Part shown: piece by piece, positions 37,070 to 49,500 of the stretch
Layout of the letters: each line of letters starts with the position of its first letter
How positions within the stretch are numbered: the first letter of the stretch is position 1
NCBI GenBank assembly: GCA_963682055.1
Contig: OY821741.1
Location: 23,010,711-23,074,710, forward strand
DNA length: 64,000 nt
Source: Primula veris
Taxonomy: Eukaryota; Streptophyta; Magnoliopsida; Ericales; Primulaceae
Reading direction: 5' to 3'
Translations under genes and position numbers: made by a program
The notes under the pieces: generated by a model
Seen by the model: the letters and a program-made list of their open reading frames with translations, nothing else
Database searches by the model: none
Told to the model about the DNA's origin: nothing

Positions 37070-40000
37070 GTCGGTAAAAACCGTGTACTATAGGCCATAA
37101 ATAAAAGAAAGAAAATGAGGAATATTCCCTACTTATGGAAGAAAATTATCGAAACCCTAAACCTGAAACCCTAAAACCTAAAACGTAAAACTGAAACCCT
37201 AAACCATACAAATATAAATAAAATATCGAAAAACAAAAAAGTCGGTAAAAACCGTGTACTATAGGCCATAAATCCAAGAAAATAAAAGAGGAATATTACC
37301 TACCTATGTAAGAACATTACCTAAACCCTAAACCTGAAACCCAAAACCCTAAAACATAAACCCTAAACCGTAAACCATACAAATATAAATAAAATGTCGA
37401 AAAACAAAAAAGTCGGTAAAAACCGTGTACTATAGGCCATAAATCCAAGAAAAAAAATGAGGAATATTCCCAACTTATGCAAGAACATTATCTAAACCCT
37501 AAACCTGAAACCCTGAACCCTAAAACCTAAAACCGAAACCCTAAACCCTGAACCATACAAATATAAATAAAATATCCAAAAACAAAAAAATAGGTAAAAA
37601 CCGTGTACTATAGGCCATAAATCCAAGAAAATAAAAGAGAAATATTCCCTACATATGTAAGAACATTACCTAAACCCTAAACCAGAAACACAAAACCTTA
37701 AAACCTAAAGCCTAAACCCTACAAATATAAATAAAATGTCGAAAAACAAAAAAGTCGGTAAAAACCGTTTACTATAGGCCATAAATCCAAGAAAAAAAAT
37801 GAGTAATATTCCCTACATATGCAACAACATTACCTAAACCCTAAACCCAAAAACATAAACCCTAAACCCTAAACCATACAAATATAAATAAAATGTCGAA
37901 AAACAAAAAAGTAGGTAAAAACCGTGTACGGCCATAAATGCAAGAAAATAAATGAGGAATATTCCCTACATATGTAACATCATTACTTAAACGCTAAACC
38001 TGAAACCCAAAACCCTAAAACCTAAACCCTAAACCCTAAACCCTAAACCCTAAACCATACAAATATAAATAAAATTTTGAAAAACAAAAAAGTCGGTAAA
38101 AACCGTGTACTGTAGGCCATAAATTCAAGAAAATAAAAGAGGAATATTCCCTACATATGTAAGAACATTACTTAAACCCTAAACCTAAAACCCAAAAGCC
38201 TAAAACCTAAACCGTAAACCCTACAAATATAAATAAAATATCGAAAAATAAAAAAGTCGGTAAAAACCATGTACTATTGGCCATAAATCCAAGAAAATAA
38301 AAGAGGAATATTCCCTACATATGTAAAATCATTACTTAAACCCTAAACCTGAAACCCAAAACCGTAAACCCTACAAATATAAATAAAATGTCGAAAAACA
38401 AAAAAGTCGGTAAAAACCATGTGCTATAGGCCATAAATCCAAGAAAAAAATGGGGAATATTCCCTACATATGAAACAATATTACCTCAACAATAAACCTG
38501 AAACCCTAAACCCTAAAACGTAAACCCTAAACCCTAAACAATACAAATATAAATAAAATGTCAAAAAACAAAAAAGTCGGTAAAAACCGTGTACTGTAGG
38601 CCATAAATCCAAGAAAATAAAAGAGGAATATTTCCTACATATGCAAGAAAATTACCTAAACTCTAAACCTGAAACCCTAAACCCTAAAACCTAAACCCTA
38701 AACCCTAAAAATATAAATAAAATGTCGAAAAACAAAAAAGTCGGTAAAAACCGTGTACTATAGGCCATAAATACAAGAAAGAAAATGAGGAATATTTCCT
38801 ACATATGCAAGATAATTACCTAAACCCTAAACCCGAAACCCTAAATCCTAAAATCTAAATCCTACAAATATAAATAAAATGTGAAAAAAGAAAAAATTCG
38901 GTAAAAACCGTGTACTATAGGTCATAAATATAAGAAAGAAAATGAGAAATATTTTCTACATATGTAAGAAAATAACCTAAACATTAAACCCCAAACCCTC
39001 AAAACTAAACCCTAAACCATAAATCCTACTAATACAAATAAAATGTCGGAAAACAAAAAAGTTGGTAAAAACCGTGTACTATAGGCAATAAATCCAGTAA
39101 AGAAAATGAGAAATATTTCCTACATATGCAAGAAAATTACCTAAACTCTAAACCAGAAACTCTAAACCCTAAACCCTAAAACCTAAACTCTAATCCCTAA
39201 ACACTACAAATATAAATAAAATATCGAAAAACCAAAAAGTCGGTAAAAACAGTGTACTATATACCATAAATCGAAGAAAGAAAAAGAGGAATATTTGCTA
39301 CATATGCAAGAAAATTACCTAAACCCTAAACCAGAAACCCTAAACCCTAAAACCTAAACCCTAAACCCAACAAATATAAATAAAATATCAAAAAAAAAAA
39401 AAGTCGGTAAAAACCGTTTACTATAGACCATAAATCCAAGAAAATAAAAGAGGAATATTCCCTACATATGTAAGAACATTACTTAAACCCTAAACCTGAA
39501 ACCCAAAAGCCTAAAACCTAAACCGTAAACCCTACAAATATAAATAAAATGTCGAAAAACAAAAAAGTCGGTAAAAACCATGTACTATAGGCCATAAATC
39601 CAAGAAAATAAAAGAGGAATATTCCCTACATATGTAAGAACATTACCTAAACCCTAAACCTGAAACCCAAAACACTAAACCCTAAGCCCTACAAATATAA
39701 ATAAAATGTCGAAAAACAAAAAAGTCGGTAAAAACCGTGTACTATAGGCCATAAATCTAAGAAAAAAAATGGGGAATATTCCCTACATATGCAACAATAT
39801 TACCTCAACAATAAACCTGAAACACTAAACCCTAAAACGTAAACCCTAAACCCTAAACAATACAAAAATAAATAAAATGTCGTAAAACAAAAAAGTCGGT
39901 AAAAACCGTGTACTGTAGGCCATAACTCCAAGAAAATAAAAGAGGAATATTTCCTACATATGCAAGAAAATTACCTAAACTCTAAACCTGAAACCCTAAA

Positions 40001-41290
40001 CCCTAAAACCTAAACCCTAAACCCTAAACCCTAAACACTAAAAATATAAATAAAATTTCGAAAAACAAAAAAGTCGGTAAAAACCGTGTACTATAGGCCA
40101 TAAATCCAAGAAAAAAAATGGGGAATATTCCCTACATATGCAACAATTTTACCTCAACAATAAACCTGAAACACTAAACCCTAAAACGTAAACCCTAAAC
40201 CCTAAAAAATACAAAAATAAATAAAATGTCGAAAAACAAAAAAGTCGGTAAAAACCGTGTAGTGTAGGCCATAAATCCAATAAAATAAAAGAGGAATATT
40301 CCCTACATATGTAACAACATTACCTAAACCCTAAACCTGAAACCCAAAAGCCTAAAACCTAAATCCTAAACCCTAAACCCTACAAATATAAATAAAATGT
40401 CGAAAAAGAAAAAAGTCGGTAAAAACCGTGTACTATAGGCCATAAATGCAAGAAAAAAATTGAGGAATATTCCCTACATGTGCAACAACATTACCTAAAT
40501 CCTAAACCTAAAATCCTAAACCCTAAAACGGAAACCCTAGACCATACAAATATAAATAAAATGTCAAAAAATAAAAAAGTCGGTAAAAACCGTTTACTAT
40601 AGGCCCTAAATCCAAGAAAAAAAATGAGGAATATTCCCTACAGATGCAATAACATTATCAAAACCCCAAACCTAAAACCCTAAACCCTAAAACCGAAAAC
40701 ATAAACCCTAAACCCTAAACCCTAAAACCTAAACCATACAAATATATATAAAATTTCGAAAAACAAAAAAGTCGTTAAAAACCGTGTACTATAGGCCATA
40801 AATCCAAGAAAATAAAAGAGAAATATTCCCTACATATGTAAGAACATTACCTAAACCCTAAACCTGAAACCCAAAACCTTAAAACCTAAACCCTAAACCC
40901 TACAAATATAAATAAAATGTCGTAAAACAAAAAAGTCGGTAAGAACCGTGTACTATAGTCCATAAATCCAAGAAAGAAAATGAGGAATATTCCCTACTTA
41001 TGCAAGAATATTATCTAAACCCTAAACCTGAAACCCTAAACCCTAAAACCTAAAACCGAAACCCTAAAACCTAAACCATACAAATATAAATAAAATGTCG
41101 ACAAACAAAAAAGTCGGTAAAAACCGTGTACTATAGGCCATAAATCTAAGAAAAAAAATGAGGAATATTCCCTACATATGCAACAACATTTCCTAAACCC
41201 TAAACCTAAAACCCTAAACCCTAAAACGTAAACCCTAAACCCTAAACCCTAAACCATACAAATATAAATAAAATGTCGAAAAACAAAAAA
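37070..41290 (+). repeat. HOR B5 (25 monomers, 4221 bp)
   Basis: Same order and same length as B4, with the shared b8 and b9 variants. Private changes near the end are CTACATGTGCAAC in b21 (about 40478) and GATGCAATAAC in b22 (about 40647). Confidence 0.9.
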
Positions 41291-43474
41291 GTCGGTAAAA
41301 ACCGTGTACTATAGGCCATAAATAAAAGAAAGAAAATGAGGAATATTCCCTACTTATGGAAGAAAATTATCGAAACCCTAAACCTGAAACCCTAAACCTG
41401 AAACCCTAAAACCTAAAACGTAAAACTGAAACCCTAAACCATACAAATATAAATAAAATATCGAAAAACAAAAAAGTCGGTAAAAACCGTGTACTATAGG
41501 CCATAAATCCAAGAAAATAAAAGAGGAATATTACCTACCTATGTAAGAACATTACCTAAACCCTAAACCTGAAACCCAAAACCCTAAAACATAAACCCTA
41601 AACCGTAAACCATACAAATATAAATAAAATGTCGAAAAACAAAAAAGTCGGTAAAAACCGTGTACTATAGGCCATAAATCCAAGAAAAAAAATGAGGAAT
41701 ATTCCCAACTTATGCAAGAACATTATCTAAACCCTAAACCTGAAACCCTGAACCCTAAAACCTAAAACCGAAACCCTAAACCCTGAACCATACAAATATA
41801 AATAAAATATCCAAAAACAAAAAAATAGGTAAAAACCGTGTACTATAGGCCATAAATCCAAGAAAATAAAAGAGAAATATTCCCTACATATGTAAGAACA
41901 TTACCTAAACCCTAAACCAGAAACACAAAACCTTAAAACCTAAAGCCTAAACCCTACAAATATAAATAAAATGTCGAAAAACAAAAAAGTCGGTAAAAAC
42001 CGTTTACTATAGGCCATAAATCCAAGAAAAAAAATGAGTAATATTCCCTACATATGCAACAACATTACCTAAACCCTAAACCCAAAAACATAAACCCTAA
42101 ACCCTAAACCATACAAATATAAATAAAATGTCGAAAAACAAAAAAGTAGGTAAAAACCGTGTACGGCCATAAATGCAAGAAAATAAATGAGGAATATTCC
42201 CTACATATGTAACATCATTACTTAAACGCTAAACCTGAAACCCAAAACCCTAAAACCTAAACCCTAAACCCTAAACCCTAAACCCTAAACCATACAAATA
42301 TAAATAAAATTTTGAAAAACAAAAAAGTCGGTAAAAACCGTGTACTGTAGGCCATAAATCCAAGAAAATAAAAGAGGAATATTTCCTACATATGCAAGAA
42401 AATTACCTAAACTCTAAACCTGAAACCCTAAACCCTAAAACCTAAACCCTAAACCCTAAAAATATAAATAAAATATCGAAAAACAAAAAAGTCGGTAAAA
42501 ACCGTGTACTATAGGCCATAAATACAAGAAAGAAAATGAGGAATATTTCCTACATATGCAAGATAATTACCTAAACCCTAAACCCGAAACCCTAAATCCT
42601 AAAATCTAAATCCTACAAATATAAATAAAATGTGAAAAAAGAAAAAATTCGGTAAAAACCGTGTACTATAGGTCATAAATATAAGAAAGAAAATGAGAAA
42701 TATTTTCTACATATGTAAGAAAATAACCTAAACATTAAACCCCAAACCCTCAAAACTAAACCCTAAACCATAAATCCTACTAATACAAATAAAATGTCGG
42801 AAAACAAAAAAGTTGGTAAAAACCGTGTACTATAGGCAATAAATCCAGTAAAGAAAATGAGAAATATTTCCTACATATGCAAGAAAATTACCTAAACTCT
42901 AAACCAGAAACTCTAAACCCTAAACCCTAAAACCTAAACTCTAATCCCTAAACACTACAAATATAAATAAAATATCGAAAAACCAAAAAGTCGGTAAAAA
43001 CAGTGTACTATATACCATAAATCGAAGAAAGAAAAAGAGGAATATTTGCTACATATGCAAGAAAATTACCTAAACCCTAAACCAGAAACCCTAAACCCTA
43101 AAACCTAAACCCTAAACCCAACAAATATAAATAAAATATCAAAAAAAAAAAAAGTCGGTAAAAACCGTTTACTATAGACCATAAATCCAAGAAAATAAAA
43201 GAGGAATATTCCCTACATATGTAAGAACATTACTTAAACCCTAAACCTGAAACCCAAAAGCCTAAAACCTAAACCGTAAACCCTACAAATATAAATAAAA
43301 TGTCGAAAAACAAAAAAGTCGGTAAAAACCATGTACTATAGGCCATAAATCCAAGAAAATAAAAGAGGAATATTCCCTACATATGTAAGAACATTACCTA
43401 AACCCTAAACCTGAAACCCAAAACACTAAACCCTAAGCCCTACAAATATAAATAAAATGTCGAAAAACAAAAAA
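41291..43474 (+). repeat. HOR B6, partial unit with internal deletion
   Basis: It begins as b1-b6 and then jumps from b7 to b10 at about 42327. It continues b11-b16 and leaves the B order at about 43475. In b1 there is a 14-bp tandem duplication (CCCTAAACCTGAAA, about 41387-41414). This is the right edge of the regular B block. Confidence 0.86.
42312..42359 (+). other. Deletion junction b7/b10
   Basis: Sequence to the left matches b7 (AAAATTTTGAAAAAC). Sequence to the right matches b10 (CCATAAATCCAAG then TTTCC). The equivalent boxes in B5 are at 38092 and 38576, so about 484 bp, close to three monomers, is missing. The break lies in the block both types share. Confidence 0.82.
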
Positions 43475-46400
43475 GTCGGTAAAAACCGTGTACTATAGGC
43501 CATAAATCCAAGAAAATAAAAGAGAAATATTCCCTACATATGTAAGAACATTACCTAAACCCTAAACCTGAAACCCAAAACCTTAAAACCTAAACCCTAA
43601 ACCCTACAAATATAAATAAAATGTCGTAAAACAAAAAAGTCGGTAAGAACCGTGTACTATAGTCCATAAATCCAAGAAAGAAAATGAGGAATATTCCCTA
43701 CTTATGCAAGAATATTATCTAAACCCTAAACCTGAAACCCTAAACCCTAAAACCTAAAACCGAAACCCTAAAACCTAAACCATACAAATATAAATAAAAT
43801 ATCGAAAAACAAAAAAGTCGGTAAAAACCGTGTACTATAGGCCATAAATCCAAGAAAAAAAATGAGGAATATTCTCTACATATGCAAGAAGATTACCTAA
43901 ACCCTAAACCTGAAACCCTATAACCTAAAACGTAAACCCTAAACCATACAAATATAAATAAAATGTCAAAAAACAAAAAAGTCGGTAAAAACCGTGTACT
44001 ATAGGCCCTAAATCCAAGAGAAAAAATGAGCAATATTCCCTACATATGCAAGAACATTATCTAAACCCCAAAACTGAAACCCTAAACCTTAAAACCTAAA
44101 ACCTAAACCCAAAACCCTAAACCCTAAACCATACAAATATAAATAAAATTTCGAAAAACAAAAAAGTCGGTAAAAACCGTGTATTATAGGACATAAATCT
44201 AAGAAACAAAATGAGGAATATTCACTACTTATGCAAGAACATTATCTAAACCCTAAACCTGAAACCCTAAACCCTAAAACCTAAAACCGAAACCCTAAAC
44301 CCTAAACCATACAAATATAAATAAAATATCAAAAAACAAAAAAGACGGTAAAAACCGTGTACTATATAGGCCATAAATCCAATAAAATAAAAGAGGAAAA
44401 TTCCCTACATCTGTAAGAACATTACCTAAACCCTAAACCTGAAACCCAAAACCCTAAAACCTAAACCCTAAACCTTACAAATATAAATAAAATGTCGAAA
44501 AACAAAAAGTCGGTAAAAACCGTGTACTATAGGCCATAAATCTAAGAAAAAAAATGAGGAATATTCCCTACATATGCGATAACATTACCTAAACCCTAAA
44601 CCTAAAACCTAAAACCTAAACCCTAAAACATAAACCCTAAACCCTAAACCCTAAACCATACAAATATAAATAAAATGTCGAAAAACAAAAAAGTCGGTAA
44701 AAACCGTGTACTATAGGCCATAAATAAAAGAAAGAAAATGAGGAATATTCCCTACTTATGCAAGAAAATTATCGAAACCCTAAACCTGAAACCCTAAACC
44801 CTAAAACGTAAAACCGAAACCCTAAACCATACAAATATAAATAAAATATCGAAAAACAAAAAAGTCGGTTAAAACCGTGTACTATAGGCCATAAATCCAA
44901 GAAAATAAAAGAGGAATATTACCTACATATGTAAGAACATTACCTAAACCGTAAACCTGAAACCCAAAACCCTAAAACATAAACCCTAAACCGTAAACCA
45001 TACAAATATAAATAAAATAACGAAAAACAAAAAAGTCGGTAAAAACCGTGTACTATAAGGCCATAAATCCAAGAAAAAAAATGAGGAATATTCCCAACTT
45101 ATGCAAGAACATTATCTAAACCCTAAACCTGAAACCCTGAACCCTAAAACCTAAAACCCTAAACCCTGAACCATACAAATATAAATAAAATATCGTAAAA
45201 CAAAAAAATCGGTAAAAACCGTGTACTATAGGCCATAAATCCAAGAAAATAAAAGAGAAATATTCCCTACATATGTAAGAACATTACCTAAACCCTAAAC
45301 CAGAAACACAAAACCTTAAACCTAAAGCCTAAACCCTACAAATATAAATAAAATGTCGAAAAACAAAAAAGCCGGTAAAAACCGTTTACTATAGGCCATA
45401 AATCCAAGAAAAAAAATGAGTAATATTCCCTAAATATGCAACAACATTACCTAAACCCTAAACCAGAAACCCTAAACCCAAAAACCTAAACCCTAAACCC
45501 TAAACCAGACAAATATAAATAAAATGTCGAAAAACAAAAAAGTAGGTAAAAACCGTGTACGGCCATAAATGCAAGAAAATAAATGAGGAATATTCCCTAC
45601 ATATGTAACATCATTACTTAAACGCTAAACCTGAAACCCAAAACCCTAAAACCTAAACCCTAAACCCTAAACCATACAAATATAAATAAAATATCAAAAA
45701 ACAAAAAAGTCGGTAAAAACCGTGTACTGTAGGCCATAAATCCAAGAAAATAAAAGAGGAATATTCCCTACATATGTAAGAACATTACTTAAACCCTAAA
45801 CCTAAAACCCAAAAGCCTAAAACCTAAACCGTAAACCCTACAAATATAAATAAAATATCGAAAAATAAAAAAGTCGGTAAAAACCATGTACTATTGGCCA
45901 TAAATCCAAGAAAATAAAAGAGGAATATTCCCTACATATGTAAGAACATTACCTAAACACTAAACCTGAAACCCAAAACCCTAAACCCTAAACCCTAAAC
46001 CCTACAAATATAAATAAAATGTCGAAAAACAAAAAAGTCGGTAAAAACCATGTACTATAGGCCATAAATCGAAGAAAAAAAATGGGGAATATTCCCTACA
46101 TATGCAACAATATTACCTCAACAATAAACCTGAAACACTAAACCCTAAAACGTAAACCCTAAACCCTAAACAATACAAAAATAAATAAAATGTCGAAAAA
46201 CAAAAAAGTCGGTAAAAACCGTGTACTGTAGGCCATAAATCCAATAAAATAAAAGAGGAATATTCCCTACATATGTAACAACATTACCTAAACCCTAAAC
46301 CTGAAACCCAAAAGCCTAAAACCTAAATCATAAACCCTAAACCCTACAAATATAAATAAAATGTCGAAAAAGAAAAAATTCGGTAAAAACCGTGTACTAT

Positions 46401-46542
46401 AGGCCATAAATGCAAGAAAAAAAATGAGGAATATTCCCTACATATGCAACAACATTACCTAAATCCTAAACCTAAAATCCTAAACCCTAAAACGGAAACC
46501 CTAGACCATACAAATATAAATAAAATGTCGAAAAACAAAAAA
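43475..46542 (+). repeat. Block C0: mixed A-type and B-type monomers
   Basis: Starts at 43475, 43639, 43817, 43981, 44166, 44344, 44509, 44693, 44864, 45035, 45208, 45371, 45542, then about 45709, 45874, 46038, 46208 and 46380. The order is A9-like, A10-A13, A1, A2, b1-b8, a b9/b17 mixture, b20, b21. The segment A9-A13-A1-A2-b1 repeats the order at 15788-17170. The entry junction (43480-43509) joins b16's follower to an A9-like body, skipping about six monomers of the B unit. Confidence 0.8.
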
Positions 46543-49500
46543 GTCGGTAAAAACCGTGTACTATAGGCCATAAATAAAAGATAGAAAATGAGGAATATTC
46601 CCTACTTATGCAAGAACATTATCTAAACCCTAAACCTGAAACCCTAAACCCTAAAACCTAAAACCGAAACCCTAAACCCTAAACCATACAAATATAAATA
46701 AAATATCGAAAAACAAAAAAGTCGGTAAAAACCGTGTACTATAGGCCATAAATCCAAGAAAATAAAAGAGGAATATTACCTACATATGTAAGAACATTAC
46801 CTAAACCCTAAACCTGAAACCCAAAACCCTAAAACCTAAACCCTAAAAAATACAAATATAAATAAAATGTCGAAAAACAAAAAAGTCGGTAAAAACCGTG
46901 TACTATAGGCCATAAATCCAAGAAAAAAAATGAGGAATATTCCCTACATATGCAAAAACATTACCTAAACCCTAAACCTGAAATCCTATACCCTAAAACG
47001 TAAAACTTAAACCCTAAGCCATACAAATATAAATAAAATGTCGAAAAACAAAAAAGTCGGTAAAACCCGTTTACTATAGGCCCTAAATCCAAGAAAAAAA
47101 ATGAGGAATATTCCCTACAGATGCAAGAACATTATCAAAACCCCAAACCTGAAACCCTAAACCCTAAAACCGAAAACCTAAACCCTAAACCCTAAAACCT
47201 AAACCATACAAATATAAATAAAATTTCGAAAAACAAAAAAGTCGTTAAAAACCGTGTACTATAGGCCATAAATCCAAAAAAATAAAAGAGAAATATTCCC
47301 TACATATGTAAGAACATTACCTAAACCCTAAACCTGAAACCCAAAACCTTAAAACCTAAACCCTAAACCCTACAAATATAAATAAAATGTCGTAAAACAA
47401 AAAAGTCGATAAGAACCGTGTACTATAGTCCATAAATCCAAGAAAGAAAATGAGGAATATTCCCTACTTATGCAAGAAAATTATCTAAACCCTAAACCTG
47501 AAACCCTAAACCCTAAAACCTAAAACCGAAACCCTAAAACCTAAAACCGAAACCCTAAAACCTAAACCATACAAATATAAAGAAAATATCGAAAAACAAA
47601 AAAGTCGGTAAAAACCGTGTACTATAGGCCATAAATCCAAGAAAAAAAATGAGGAATATTCCCTACATATGCAAGAAGATTACCTAAACCCTAAACCTGA
47701 AACCCTATGCCCTAAAACGTAAACCCTAAACCATACAAATATAAATAAAATGTCAAAAAACAAAAAAGTCGGTAAAAACCGTGTACTATAGGCCCTAAAT
47801 CCAAGAGAAAAAATGAGCAATATTCCCTACATATGCAAGAACATTATCTAAACCCCAAACCTGAAACCCTAAACCTTAAAACCTAAAACCTAAACCCAAA
47901 ACCCTAAACCATAAACCATACAAATATAAATAAAATTTCGAAAAACAAAAAAGTCGGTAAAAACCGTGTACTATAGGACATAAATCTAAGAAACAAAATG
48001 AGGAATATTCACTACTTATGCAAGAACATTATCTAAACCCTAAACCTGAAACCCTAAACCCTAAAACCTAAAACCGAAACACTAAACCCTAAACCATACA
48101 AATATAAATAAAATATCGAAAAACAAAAAAGTCGGTAAAAACCGTGTACTATAGGCCATAAATCCAAGAAAATAAAAGAGGAATATTACCTACATATGTA
48201 AGAACATTACCTAAACCCTAAACCTGAAACCCAAAACCCTAAAACCTAAACCCTAAACCATACAAATATAAATAAAATGTCGAAAAACAAAAAAGTCGGT
48301 AAAAACCGTGTACTATAGGCCATAAATACAAGAAAAAAAATGAGAAATATTCCCTACATATGCAAAAACATTACCTAAACACTAAACCTGAAACCCTATA
48401 CCCTAAAACGTAAACCTTAAACCCTAAACCATACAAATATAAATAAAATGTCGAAAAACAAAAAAGTCGGTAAAAACCGTTTACTATAGGCCCTAAATCC
48501 AAGAAAAAAAAGAGGAATATTCCTTACAGATGCAAGAACATTATCAAAACCCCAAACCTGAAACCCTAAACCCTAAAACCGAAAACCTAAACCCTAAACC
48601 CTAAAACCTAAACCATACAAATATAAATAAAATTTCGAAAAACAAAAAAGTCGTTAAAAACCGTGTACTATAGGCCATAAATCCAAGAAAATAAAAGACA
48701 AATATTCCCTACATATGTAAGAACATTACCTAAACCCTAAACCCTAAAATGTAAACCTTAAACCCTAAACCCCAAACCATACAAATATAAATAAAATGTC
48801 GAAAAACAAAAAAGTCGGTAAGAACCGTGTACTATAGTCCATAAATAAAAGAAAGAAAATGAGGAATATTCCCTACTTATGGAAGAAAATTATCGAAACC
48901 CTAAACCTGAAACCCTAAACCCTAAAACCTAAAACCGAAACCCTAAACCATACAAATATAAATAAAATATCGAAAAACAAAAAAGTCGGTAAAAACCGTG
49001 TACTATAGGCCATAAATCCAAGAAAATAAAAGAGGAATATTCCCAACTTATGCAAGAACATTATCTAAACCCTAAACCTGAAACCCTGAACCCTAAAACC
49101 TAAAACCGAAACCCTAAACCCTGAACCATACAAATATAAATAAAATATCGAAAAACAAAAAAATCGGTAAAAATCGTGTACTATAGGCCATAAATCCAAG
49201 AAAATAAAAGAGAAATATTCCCTACATATGTAAGAACATTACCTAAACCCTAAACCAGAAACACAAAACCTTAAAACCTAAAGCCTAAACCCTACAAATA
49301 TAAATAAAATGTCGAAAAACAAAAAAGTCGGTAAAAACCGTTTACTATAGGCCATAAATACAAGAAAAAAAATGAGTAATATTCCCTACATATGCAACAA
49401 CATTACCTAAACCCTAAACCCAAAAACCTAAACCCTAAACCCTAAACCATACAAATATAAATAAAATGTCGAAAAACAAAAAAGTAGGTAAAAACCGTGT

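Noticed and set aside
42312..43509. Insertion of foreign sequence at the B/C boundary
   Set aside because: Both sides and the sequence between are ordinary monomers. The irregularity is explained by deletion of whole monomers within the B order.
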